Source of the DNA: Dyadobacter sp. 676
GTDB lineage: Bacteria; Bacteroidota; Bacteroidia; Cytophagales; Spirosomataceae
DNA length: 64,000 bases
Assembly (NCBI RefSeq): GCF_040448675.1
Contig: NZ_CP159289.1
Location: forward strand, 5,005,001-5,069,000
Direction: 5' to 3'
Part shown: positions 56,434-64,000 of the stretch, piece by piece
Layout of the letters: the number at the start of each line of letters is the position of its first letter
Position numbering within the stretch: the first letter of the stretch is position 1
Translations under genes and position numbers: made by a program
The notes under the pieces: model-generated
What the model was told of the DNA's origin: nothing
Databases searched by the model: none
The model's input: the letters and a program-made list of their open reading frames with translations, nothing else

Positions 56434-57411
56434 ATGAGTATTTTAGTAACAGGGAGCGCCGGGCATTTGGGCGAGGCGCTGATGCGCACACTCGGTACGC
56501 GGGCGACGGGCCTGGACATCAAACATTCGGCCTATACGGACCTGGTCGGGGATATCGCCGACAGGGATTTTGTCAGGACAGCCATGCGGGGCATTCGTAC
56601 CGTCATTCACACGGCTACCTTGCATAAGCCCCACGTGGCGACGCACAGCAAGCAGGATTTTGTGGATACCAACATCACCGGCACGCTTAATCTGCTCGAA
56701 GAAGCGGTGCTTCAAGGGATTTCCACCTTTCTTTTTACCAGTACCACCAGCACGTTCGGTGCGGCGATGAATCCGGCCAAAGGCGAGCCCGCGGCATGGA
56801 TAACCGAGGACGTGATGCCGCAGCCTAAGAACATTTACAGCGTTACCAAACTCGCCGCCGAAAGCCTTTGCGAGCTTTTTCATCGGAAGGCCGGCTTGCC
56901 GGTACTGATCCTGCGGACTTCGCGCTTCTTCCCCGAAGACGACGATAATGCCGAAACCCGCCGGCGGTACGCCACGCCCAACGTGCAGGCACTGGAGCTG
57001 CTTTACCGCCGGGTCGACATCGCCGACGCCGTTTCTGCGCACCTATCAGCCGTGGGAAAAGCTGGAACAATCGGTTTCGGCAAATACATTATTTCCGCCA
57101 CCACACCATTTACGCCCGCGCATCTGGCGCAACTACACACCGATGCGCCCGCGGTTATCCGTTCGCTCTACCCCGAATGCGAAGGTTTATTCGAAGCGGA
57201 GGGCTGGAAACTATTTCCGGAAATCGATCGTGTGTATGTGAACGCACGTGCGCAGCGGGAGCTCGGGTGGGAGCCGCAATACGATTTTGAGCATGTGCTG
57301 CGCTGCCTGCGGAATGGCGTGGATTTCCGGAGCGACCTGGCCCGGGAAGTCGGTAGCAAGGGGTATCATGAGGAGGACTTCGAGGAAGGACCGTTTCCTG
57401 TCGAGTCATAG
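56434..57411 (+). CDS. NAD-dependent epimerase/dehydratase (extended SDR)
   Basis: A 325-residue extended short-chain dehydrogenase. N-terminal Rossmann motif ILVTGSAGHLGEALMR (GxxGxxG), DIADRDFVRTAMRGIRTVIHTAT, and the catalytic Tyr-x3-Lys in KNIYSVTKLAAE. FLFTSTTSTFGAA supplies the conserved Ser/Thr. It uses NAD(P)+/NAD(P)H on a nucleotide sugar or similar substrate. The gene has its own promoter and is divergent from an AraC regulator. C-terminal residues from about 295 are more variable. Exact reaction unknown. Confidence 0.93.
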   Translation: MSILVTGSAGHLGEALMRTLGTRATGLDIKHSAYTDLVGDIADRDFVRTAMRGIRTVIHTATLHKPHVATHSKQDFVDTNITGTLNLLEEAVLQGISTFLFTSTTSTFGAAMNPAKGEPAAWITEDVMPQPKNIYSVTKLAAESLCELFHRKAGLPVLILRTSRFFPEDDDNAETRRRYATPNVQALELLYRRVDIADAVSAHLSAVGKAGTIGFGKYIISATTPFTPAHLAQLHTDAPAVIRSLYPECEGLFEAEGWKLFPEIDRVYVNARAQRELGWEPQYDFEHVLRCLRNGVDFRSDLAREVGSKGYHEEDFEEGPFPVES

Positions 57412-57434
57412 GAGGAAATAGTAATTGTTGTTAT

Positions 57435-57586
57435 ATCCCTACGGGATTTTGATATACCGGTTCAGGAACGACCATCTACCAATGTTGCGTGCCTGACGGC
57501 ACTTTTTCGGCAGGAGACTCAATCGCGTTAGCGATGGATATTGGTAGCGAACAGCCGTAAACCTAGGCAATCAATGCCGCAGGCAT
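57435..57586. repeat. Cassette of four small palindromes, REP-like intergenic repeat
   Basis: Four 13- to 14-base hairpins with 5-bp stems: ATCCC-TAC-GGGAT (57435-57447), GTGCC-TGAC-GGCAC (57489-57502), ATCGC-GTTA-GCGAT (57522-57535), ATGCC-GCA-GGCAT (57574-57586). The two middle ones lie inside an outer inverted repeat CTACCAAT (57476) / ATTGGTAG (57540-57547). The whole 57412-57659 gap has no ORF. It resembles the repeated palindrome cassettes scattered between genes in Cytophagales. Confidence 0.7.
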
Positions 57587-57659
57587 GTAACAACGATCTT
57601 CAAGGTTTCTGGTGGGGTATCCGTTGCTATATTGGCCGATAGTGCCGATAGCCTGACCC

Positions 57660-58052
57660 CTAGTCGGTCTCCGTGCAAATCTCCACAAGGAACCCGTTCA
57701 AATCCCTCACGTAAGAGACTACCTGTCCCCAGGGTTTGGTTTTTGGTTGAGAAACCAGCGTTGCGCCTGCATCCAGTGCTTTTTGAAATGCTTCCTCCAC
57801 ATTGTCGACCGTAAATCCGATTTCAAATGCAAACGGTTTCGCGGTGGGATCGCTTTCCGTAAAGCCTTCCGGGACATTGGTTGCCGCCAGTTGCGTATGA
57901 GCGAAAGAGAGTATCGTGTCGCCGGTAAGCAGCTCGCCGTAATCGTTGCCGGGAGAAATGAATTTTCTCCGGAAACCGAACGCATTTTCGTAGAATTCGA
58001 TGGTCGCTGCTACGTCCCTGACATACAGGATGGTGTATGCGAATTTTGCCAT
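57660..58052 (-). CDS. VOC superfamily (glyoxalase/bleomycin-resistance-like) protein
   Basis: A 130-residue VOC fold protein; start at MAKFAYTILYVRD (58052). The beta-alpha-beta-beta-beta units include AATIEFYENAFGFRRKF, NDYGELLTGDTILSFAH, and SYVRDLNGFLVEICTE, whose final Glu sits where the metal-binding Glu of the family is usually found. A His or Glu triad can be suggested but not assigned. It ends at the palindrome cassette and is last in a run of minus-strand genes (sulfatase, AraC, VOC, VOC). Substrate unknown. Confidence 0.88.
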   Translation of the reverse strand: MAKFAYTILYVRDVAATIEFYENAFGFRRKFISPGNDYGELLTGDTILSFAHTQLAATNVPEGFTESDPTAKPFAFEIGFTVDNVEEAFQKALDAGATLVSQPKTKPWGQVVSYVRDLNGFLVEICTETD

Positions 58053-58063
58053 ATTACTGAAAT

Positions 58064-58504
58064 TCAAAGATGATCGATGGGCTTATGTCCAAGCACGTTG
58101 CCCGACGGGTCCACGTGTATGAACGGGTTCTGTGAAATTTCCCAGATATTTCCTTCCGGGTCCGCAAACAGGAAGTAGCAGCCGCCAAAAGGAGGTTCGG
58201 TGATCGTTTGCACGATGTTTACTTTTTTTGCCGACAGCTCCTCATAAATGCTTTCCACCTCATCCCGGGAATTGACCATCAGCGCCATATTGAATGGCCG
58301 GAAACCGCTTCCTGCCGGGTCCGCATTATTGAATTTCGCAAGGTCTTTCCTGCCGAAGAGGCTCAGTAAAATCCCGTTCAGTTTGAAAAATACGATATTC
58401 TGGTTAGCCGCTTCTATTTTCCAGCCGAGGGTGCCGGCATAAAAGTCGCGCAGAGCGAAAAGATCGTCCGCGGCGAGCGTGAGCACACTAAGTCGTTGTT
58501 CCAT
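58064..58504 (-). CDS. VOC superfamily protein (second copy)
   Basis: A 146-residue VOC protein from MEQRLSVLTLAADD (58504); an in-frame extension upstream looks non-coding. FALRDFYAGTLGWKIE, NIVFFKLNGILLSLFGR and PFGGCYFLFADPEGNIWEISQNP are characteristic. It is not a close copy of the neighbouring VOC gene. It ends 11 bases before the next VOC start, so the two are probably co-transcribed. The AraC gene ends 73 bases upstream. Confidence 0.88.
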   Translation of the reverse strand: MEQRLSVLTLAADDLFALRDFYAGTLGWKIEAANQNIVFFKLNGILLSLFGRKDLAKFNNADPAGSGFRPFNMALMVNSRDEVESIYEELSAKKVNIVQTITEPPFGGCYFLFADPEGNIWEISQNPFIHVDPSGNVLGHKPIDHL

Positions 58505-58577
58505 GGTGTTGTTTGTCGGATGATGCGATAAAATTAGAAGGTGCCGCAGCAACGCTGTTTGGAAAAATGCGACAAAA

Positions 58578-59322
58578 TCAGAGCAGCGACGGAGCGACGC
58601 CGGCATGCCTGCGGATTTCGTTGCTTAGATGGGCATGGTCGTAGTAACCGGCTTCGAGCGCGATATCGAGCAGGGTTGGCATCGCATTGTTTTTGATCAA
58701 TCGCAAAGCGTACCGGAAACGTATCACATTGAGGAATTCCTTCGGACTGAGGCCGATGTGCATTTTGAACGCACGTTGCAATTGCCGCACGCTGACGCAG
58801 TGGTTGCGTGCAAGCACAGGAACGTCGACCAAACCGTTCCGGGATTCGATTTCCGTTATAACGGGCGTCAGTTGCGGTTGCCGCTCGGGCAGCTTTCGCA
58901 GAAAAAACTCGTCGAGGTAATATTTGAGCCCATTGCGGAGCCCTTTGCGGGTCCCACGCAGGTCGGGAGCGAGTTTATTATCAAATTCGACAGTCCGGTC
59001 GGTATATTCGTGCAGGGAGTCGTATTCATAAAAGGCGGCAAATCCCGCCGGCCGGAAGCGTATGCCGGCGAGATGGGAATGGGGTGAAATGCTGGTTTCG
59101 ATGGCCGTCGACATCGTTCCTACCAGATAACAATGCTCGTTTTTCATAAAGAAGCCGTCCGGCCCGGGGGAGCTCGTCCTCTCCGAGGTTTACAATGATG
59201 TCGACGCAACCGTCGGGCAGAATTGTTGCGACCGTTACGGGCATATTGTCGCCAACTACCTGCCAGTAGGCATCGATATAGGGCGCCAGCGCCGGATGGG
59301 GTTGGTATTCGATATAGGCCAT
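58578..59322 (-). CDS. AraC family regulator with DUF6597-type N-terminus (frame change at C5)
   Basis: About 247 residues when corrected. N-terminal part MAYIEYQPHPALAPYIDAYWQVV, DGCVDIIVNLGED is the typical opening of DUF6597/AraC regulators; the C-terminal part contains LAGIRFRPAGFAAFYEYD, CVSVRQLQRAFKMHIGLSPKEFLNVIRFR and DIALEAGYYDHAHLSNEIRRHAG. The join occurs at five C's (59166-59170, G's on the plus strand); with one base fewer the product reads LPGPDGFFMKNEHCYLVG. It starts 2 bases after the sulfatase stop and ends 73 bases before a VOC gene, so it likely belongs to the sulfatase transcript. Confidence 0.87.
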
Positions 59323-59324
59323 AG

Positions 59325-60827
59325 CTACTTTTCACTCGCCGCAATCACCGGCATTACAAACTGCCAGGCGGCATTCGCGGGCTCCCGGTGTTCCTTTTTG
59401 ACAATTTCGTCAAATTTTTTCAGAATCTCCGGGTGTTTTGTCGCGAGATCGGTGGTTTCGTTGCGATCGGTTTTGAGGTTGAAAAGCTGCCACGGATTGC
59501 CCGGATTTTTACGCAGGTCGGTTTTTACGCCCTTCCAGTCACCCATCCGGATGGCGATCTGGCCGCCCTTTTCGGGGAATTCAAAATAGAGGTAAGGATG
59601 TTTTTTCTGCCGGTTGGTCTGTCCTAATAGTTCAGGCAGAAAGGAAATGCCGTCGGTTGGAGGTGTTGGCTGGCCTGTCAGTTCCGCTAATGTAGCCAAA
59701 AGGTCGAATTGGGCCGAAATATGGTCAGTTACGCGTCCCGGCTTGATTTTTCCCGGCCAGCGCGCGATGAAGGGCTCGCGGATACCGCCTTCGTAAACGT
59801 CCATTTTCAATCCGCGAAGGCCTGCCACGCTATTAAAGAATTGTGCGTTTACACCACCATTGAAAGTGGCGCCATTATCGCTGCTGAACATCACTATTGT
59901 ATTCCCGTCCAGGCCCAGGGTTTTAAGTTTATCCAAAATAATACCGACCTGATCGTCCAGATAAGTGATCATCGCCGCATAAGTCGATAGCGGGTATTTC
60001 GTGGAGGCATAGCCTTTCTCTCCGTAGTAGGGTTTCTCGTCAAATTGCCCGATGTACTTCTTAACGTATTCGTCTGGCGCTTGCAACGATACGTGCGGTA
60101 TCGTATAGGGCATATAGAGAAAGAAAGGCCTGTCTTTGCTCCGGTCGATAAATGCCAATGCCTTTTCGGTCATTTTTGCGGGGGCATATTCCTTGCCTTT
60201 GAACGACTCGAAATCCGCGTCGGTGGCTGTGGCGGGGTCGAGCTTGCGGTGGACATCCTGCCAGGGCTGGGCGAGGGTATCCCAACGGTCGTTTTCCCAC
60301 AAATGCGAAGGGTAAAGGTTATGGGCTTGTTTCTGGTCGAGGTAACCATAATAATAATCGAAGCCCTGCCGGGTAGGTGTGCCTTCGGTGTCGTTCATGC
60401 CCATTCCCCATTTGCCGGTGAGGGCGGTGGCATAGTCCTTTTGTTTCAGGAGCTCCGCGACGGTGAATTCGGCGGCCGGCAGGGGCATTTGCCCGCGCTC
60501 TTCCTCGTCGCGGAACCCGCCAAGTTCGAAATTGCCTCGGATGGCCGAGTGCCCCGCGTGCTTGCCCGTCATGAGCATCGCGCGGGCGGGCGCGCATACG
60601 GGCGTGCCTGTGTAATGCTGCGTGAAACGGATGCCTTCTTTCGCAAGGCGGTCGAGGTTGGGCGTTTTGATTTTTTGCTGGCCGTAGCAGCCCAGCTCGC
60701 CGTAGCCGAGGTCGTCGGCGTAGATGTAAATGATATTTGGCAGCTTATCCAGCCGTGGTCCGGGATTTTGGGCCAGGGCGGCGGTGGTCGCCATTAATGC
60801 AATCAACAAGAAATCCAGGCGGTGCAT
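59325..60827 (-). CDS. Arylsulfatase-like type I sulfatase
   Basis: A 500-residue periplasmic sulfatase with signal peptide (MHRLDFLLIALMATTAALAQ). It opens NIIYIYADDLGYGELGCYG with the metal-binding Asp pair, then the canonical activation motif CAPARAMLMTGKHAGHS (cysteine 78, C-x-A/P-x-R type). MPYTIPHVSLQAP and IVMFSSDNGATFNGG complete the active site; YEGGIREPFIARWPG is typical. Unlike the pair at 8.9-11.8 kb it is on the minus strand and linked to an AraC regulator and VOC genes. Substrate class unknown. Confidence 0.95.
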   Translation of the reverse strand: MHRLDFLLIALMATTAALAQNPGPRLDKLPNIIYIYADDLGYGELGCYGQQKIKTPNLDRLAKEGIRFTQHYTGTPVCAPARAMLMTGKHAGHSAIRGNFELGGFRDEEERGQMPLPAAEFTVAELLKQKDYATALTGKWGMGMNDTEGTPTRQGFDYYYGYLDQKQAHNLYPSHLWENDRWDTLAQPWQDVHRKLDPATATDADFESFKGKEYAPAKMTEKALAFIDRSKDRPFFLYMPYTIPHVSLQAPDEYVKKYIGQFDEKPYYGEKGYASTKYPLSTYAAMITYLDDQVGIILDKLKTLGLDGNTIVMFSSDNGATFNGGVNAQFFNSVAGLRGLKMDVYEGGIREPFIARWPGKIKPGRVTDHISAQFDLLATLAELTGQPTPPTDGISFLPELLGQTNRQKKHPYLYFEFPEKGGQIAIRMGDWKGVKTDLRKNPGNPWQLFNLKTDRNETTDLATKHPEILKKFDEIVKKEHREPANAAWQFVMPVIAASEK

Positions 60828-60909
60828 GGTTACGGGTTGGGTTTGAAATGCGGGAATTTAACCAAAATTTAACCACCGCAACGGGCAGTGATTCAAAACT
60901 ATACCTTGT

Positions 60910-60917
60910 TATATTTG
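60910..60917 (+). promoter_or_regulatory. -7 element for the ABC exporter genes
   Basis: TATATTTG fits TAnnTTTG, 26 bases before the start at 60943. No good -33 TTG at standard spacing. Confidence 0.5.
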
Positions 60918-60942
60918 TCGCCGTATCCAATGCTAAACCCAT

Positions 60943-62688
60943 ATGTCCGAAAAAGCCAACCCCGGAGCGCCGAAACAGCCGGGTATATCCAGCATTCTGG
61001 CTCCATACAAGGGGTTGATTGCCTTGCTGTTGCTATTCGCATTACTCAGCAACGGCATTAATCTCTGGCTGCCCAAACTGGTGGCCGACGGCATCGACGA
61101 CTACACGCACCACCGTTTCGATCTGAACCGGACCCTCATCGAATTCACGGGCGCCGTGGTTTTCGTTTTCCTGTTCGGTTACCTGCAAAGCGTTATCCAG
61201 ACCTATGCCTCCGAAAAAGTGGCCCGCGACCTGCGTACCAGGTTGTCCGACAAGATTTCGAAGCAAAGCCACGCATTCATCGAACAGACTACCGCCGCCA
61301 AGCTGCTGACCAACCTGACGGCCGACATCGATTCGATCAAGCTGTTCGTTTCCCAGGCCATTGTCGCGATCGTTTCTTCGATATTTATCATTATCGGCGC
61401 AAGTATTCTGCTGCTGACGATCAACTGGAAACTGGCATTGGCGATCCTGGCGATCATTCCGGTAATAGGGGTAATGTTCGCCATTACCTTGAAGAAAGTA
61501 AGGACTTTATTTGTGCAGAGCCGCGAGGTGATCGACTGGCTCAACAAGATCATCAATGAAAGCATCCTGGGCTCGGCCCTGATCCGCGTCGTGAATTCGC
61601 AGCAGCTCGAATATGCCAAGTTTCTGGAAGCGAATTCGAAGGCAAAGGGGTTCGGACTGGCGATCCTGAACCTTTTTGCGGGGCTGATCCCGGTGGTGAC
61701 GTTCATTGCGAACCTTTCGATGCTGACGATCCTGGTACTGGGCGGGCATTTTGTAATCGAGGGCGAAATGACGCTCGGTAGCTTCGCTGCGTTCAACAGT
61801 TACCTGGCCATTCTTATTTTTCCGATTCTGGTAATCGGCTTTATGAGCAACGTGATCGCCCAGTCCACGGCTTCCTACCAACGGATTTCAGCCGTGCTGA
61901 ACATGCCCGACCCGGTGGAGGGAGGTTCTTCCCGGGAGGCGTTGCAAGGCGGTATCGAATTGCGGAATGTGACAGTCCGCTATGGCGAAAAACCGGCGTT
62001 GAAGGATGTAAGCCTGTCTGTAAAACCAGGGTCGCGCATTGCCGTGATCGGACCGACCGCGGCGGGGAAAACGCAGCTGCTTTACCTGCTCACGGGGCTC
62101 ATTCAGCCGCAGGAGGGAAGTGTCGGCTACGACGGCCACCCGATCGGTTATTACGACGCCGAATCGTTTCACCGGCAGGTTGGCTTCGTATTTCAGGACA
62201 GCATTATTTTTAATATGAGCATTCGCGAAAACATCGCGTTCAGTACGACGGTGACCAACGAATCGCTGCAAAAAGCCGTCGACACCGCCGAGCTGGCCGC
62301 ATTTCTCGAAACTTTGCCCGATGGGCTGGATACTGTTGTCTCGGAGCGGGGGGCGAGTCTTTCGGGAGGGCAAAAGCAACGGATTATGCTGGCGAGGGCG
62401 CTTGCAATCAATCCGAAGGTGTTGCTGCTCGACGATTTTACAGCCCGTGTCGATACCAACACCGAAAAGAAGATCCTCGCGAATGTGGAGCGGAATTATC
62501 CGGGCATCACGCTTATCTCCGTAACGCAGAAAATCGCGGCGATCGAGCATTACGACCAGATTGCCGTGCTAATGGAAGGTGAGCTGATCGGCTGCGGGAC
62601 GCATGGCGAACTGATCGAGACGAGCCCCGAATATGTTCAGATTTTCAATTCGCAACAAAGTACCAGCAACTATGAATTACGATCTTAA
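60943..62688 (+). CDS. ABC exporter half-transporter with degenerate ATP site
   Basis: A 581-residue type IV-fold ABC exporter: six membrane helices (LIALLLLFALLSNGINLWLP, VVFVFLFGYLQSVIQTY, ...) then an ATPase domain. Walker A is IGPTAAGKT, signature LSGGQKQR. The Walker B reads LLLDDFTARVD, with Asp where the catalytic Glu should be, and the H-loop position is SVTQKI, Gln for His. This is the pattern of the non-catalytic partner in heterodimeric exporters. The next gene begins 17 bases before this one ends, so the two are translationally coupled. Substrate (drug, lipid or peptide) unknown. Confidence 0.92.
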   Translation: MSEKANPGAPKQPGISSILAPYKGLIALLLLFALLSNGINLWLPKLVADGIDDYTHHRFDLNRTLIEFTGAVVFVFLFGYLQSVIQTYASEKVARDLRTRLSDKISKQSHAFIEQTTAAKLLTNLTADIDSIKLFVSQAIVAIVSSIFIIIGASILLLTINWKLALAILAIIPVIGVMFAITLKKVRTLFVQSREVIDWLNKIINESILGSALIRVVNSQQLEYAKFLEANSKAKGFGLAILNLFAGLIPVVTFIANLSMLTILVLGGHFVIEGEMTLGSFAAFNSYLAILIFPILVIGFMSNVIAQSTASYQRISAVLNMPDPVEGGSSREALQGGIELRNVTVRYGEKPALKDVSLSVKPGSRIAVIGPTAAGKTQLLYLLTGLIQPQEGSVGYDGHPIGYYDAESFHRQVGFVFQDSIIFNMSIRENIAFSTTVTNESLQKAVDTAELAAFLETLPDGLDTVVSERGASLSGGQKQRIMLARALAINPKVLLLDDFTARVDTNTEKKILANVERNYPGITLISVTQKIAAIEHYDQIAVLMEGELIGCGTHGELIETSPEYVQIFNSQQSTSNYELRS

Positions 62689-64000
62689 CAAGCTGTCTGA
62701 GGAACAGCAAAAAGCCTCCACATTCAAGGCGCTGGGCAAGTTGCTGACCCTTATCGCCCATGAGCGAGGAAACCTGGCACTGGCGGTGTGCGCCATGACG
62801 CTCAACACGGCCGTGAACCTTTTCGGGCCGTTCCTGATCGGGCATGCGATAGACCGGTATGTGGTAACGAAGCAGTTCCACGGCCTGCTCGTTTTCGGCG
62901 GCATTTTGTTGGCGATGTATCTGCTGGGGCTGGCGACCGCCTACACCCAGACGAAGCTGATGGGCGGGGTAGGGCAGCGGTTGCTTTTCACCCTCCGTAA
63001 TGCCATTTTCAACAAGTTACAGCAGCTTCCGGTCGCTTTTTTCAATCAGAACAAGGCCGGTGACCTGATCTCGCGCGTCAATAACGACACCGACAAACTG
63101 AACCAGTTCTTTTCGCAGTCGCTGATGCAATTCATGGGAAGCATTTTCACAATGTTGGGCGCGGGTATTTTTCTATTGGTAATCAATGTAAAACTGGGCG
63201 CAGCGGCCCTGGCGCCGGCGGTGGTGATCCTCATTTTTACAATGGCGCTTTCGCCGTGGGTAAAGGCGACCAACGCCCAAAACCTGAAAAGCACCGGGGC
63301 GCTGAGTGCCGAGATCCAGGAGAGTCTGAACAATTTCAAAGTCGTGATCGCTTTCAACCGACGCGATTATTTCAGGCAACGCTTTCAGTTGGCCAATCTG
63401 CAAAACTACCGGACGGCAATCCGCGCCGGTCTGGCCAACAACATTTTTTTGCCCACTTATTCTTTCTTTTCCAATATCGCGCAGCTCCTCGTGCTGACCT
63501 ACGGCATTCATTTGATCAGCATAGGTGAGTTTACGGTCGGATTGCTGGTCAGCTACCTCGCTTATGCCGTAAATTTTTACAACCCGTTGAGGCAACTGGC
63601 GGCGTTGTGGACGAGTTTCCAGGTGGCGATGGCCGGCTGGGACCGTATTTCGCAAATCCTCGCGCTGGAAACCGACCTTGTCACCGTGGCCGAAGCGCCC
63701 CGACAAGCCGATGGCGCATTGCTGGAATTCCGCGACGTGCGCTTTGGTTACGATAGTCGTGAAATACTGCACCAGGTGAATTTTAAGCTGGAACGGGGCA
63801 AAACTTACGCGCTGATCGGTCCTACCGGCGGCGGCAAAACCACCACGGCTTCGCTCATCGCGCGCTTGTACGACCCCGGAGAGGGAACTGTGCTGCTCGA
63901 CGGCCGCGACATCCGGACTTATACTCCCGAAGAGCGCAGCCGGAAGATCGGTTTTATTTTACAGGAACCGTTCCTGTTCACCGGCACGATCCGTGAGAAC
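62672..64000 (+). CDS. ABC exporter partner half-transporter, 3' end cut by window edge
   Basis: 443 residues to the window edge from MNYDLNKLSEEQQ (62672), which overlaps the preceding ABC gene by 17 bases. Membrane domain helices include LALAVCAMTLNTAVNLFGPFLIG and MGSIFTMLGAGIFLLVINV; intracellular coupling loop FNQNKAGDLISRVNNDTDKLN. The ATPase domain begins EFRDVRFGYDSREILHQVNF with a normal Walker A (GPTGGGKTT), then the Q-loop FILQEPFLFTGTIREN. The Walker B and signature lie beyond the window. In a heterodimer this subunit would supply the catalytic site. Confidence 0.93.
   Translation, partial: MNYDLNKLSEEQQKASTFKALGKLLTLIAHERGNLALAVCAMTLNTAVNLFGPFLIGHAIDRYVVTKQFHGLLVFGGILLAMYLLGLATAYTQTKLMGGVGQRLLFTLRNAIFNKLQQLPVAFFNQNKAGDLISRVNNDTDKLNQFFSQSLMQFMGSIFTMLGAGIFLLVINVKLGAAALAPAVVILIFTMALSPWVKATNAQNLKSTGALSAEIQESLNNFKVVIAFNRRDYFRQRFQLANLQNYRTAIRAGLANNIFLPTYSFFSNIAQLLVLTYGIHLISIGEFTVGLLVSYLAYAVNFYNPLRQLAALWTSFQVAMAGWDRISQILALETDLVTVAEAPRQADGALLEFRDVRFGYDSREILHQVNFKLERGKTYALIGPTGGGKTTTASLIARLYDPGEGTVLLDGRDIRTYTPEERSRKIGFILQEPFLFTGTIREN

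Noticed and set aside
57435..57586. CRISPR array
   Set aside because: The palindromes differ in sequence and spacing, and there are no identical direct repeats of CRISPR length.
1..64000. Mobile elements, prophage, defence islands
   Set aside because: No transposase, integrase, phage or recognised defence gene was found on either strand.

Overview
The window looks like chromosomal DNA of a moderately GC-rich Bacteroidota, most like the Cytophagales/Spirosomataceae group (Dyadobacter-type gene content). Support comes from a SusC/SusD pair with FecR and an ECF sigma factor, a C-terminal type IX secretion (T9SS) sorting domain, several sulfatases, HAE1-type RND efflux genes, and promoters that fit the Bacteroidota -7 consensus TAnnTTTG instead of TATAAT. 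The genus is inferred from gene content. I see no rRNA, tRNA, CRISPR array, phage or insertion sequence.

Layout. 1-8.7 kb: a cation/proton antiporter cut by the left edge, two lipoproteins, a secreted FAD oxidoreductase, an exported amidohydrolase with an AraC regulator, a DUF1684 protein and a small unknown protein. 8.9-11.8 kb: two tandem sulfatases. 11.9-22.9 kb: a DUF421 membrane protein, then a polysaccharide-utilisation-type locus: ECF sigma (minus strand) divergent from fecR, STN-bearing susC, susD and a large alpha-galactosidase-like glycoside hydrolase with a T9SS tail. 23-28 kb: a beta-propeller sensor kinase whose 3' end overlaps that of a NarL-type response regulator, then two degenerate receiver genes. 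28.2-32.7 kb: a Nudix-type regulator divergent from a ThuA/PQQ-type/PKD/cytochrome c fusion, with a palindrome between them. 32.7-38.5 kb: a Rieske oxidoreductase, a GT-C glycosyltransferase, an HxlR/DoxX pair, and a flavohemoglobin/Rrf2 nitrosative-stress pair with two matching operators. 38.7-42.8 kb: an AhpD-like protein, a YCII/ECF42 sigma pair, an Old Yellow Enzyme and rpiA. 42.9-49.6 kb: tetR and an AcrA/AcrB/OprM-type efflux operon with two matching operators. 49.7-57.4 kb: an L,D-transpeptidase, a Gfo/Idh/MocA oxidoreductase, a beta-propeller protein, a CDF transporter, an AraC regulator and an epimerase. 57.4-64 kb: a cassette of small palindromes, two VOC proteins, an AraC regulator, a third sulfatase and a heterodimeric ABC exporter cut by the right edge.

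The dominant anomaly is quality-related. Eight otherwise normal genes (fecR, susC, the sensor kinase, the Nudix regulator, the ThuA fusion, the ECF42 sigma factor, rpiA and the 59 kb AraC gene) each change reading frame exactly at a homopolymer run of 5-8 bases. In seven of them, removing one base from the run restores the expected protein. I annotate these as single genes and think sequence or assembly error is the likeliest cause, with phase variation or slippage as alternatives.

The most informative biology is regulatory. Matched palindromes sit at the Rrf2/hmp and TetR/efflux genes, single palindromes lie in the Nudix-regulator and HxlR divergent regions, and a tandem pair of receiver-like proteins lacks the phospho-acceptor aspartate. 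I found no convincing wholly new multi-gene system.
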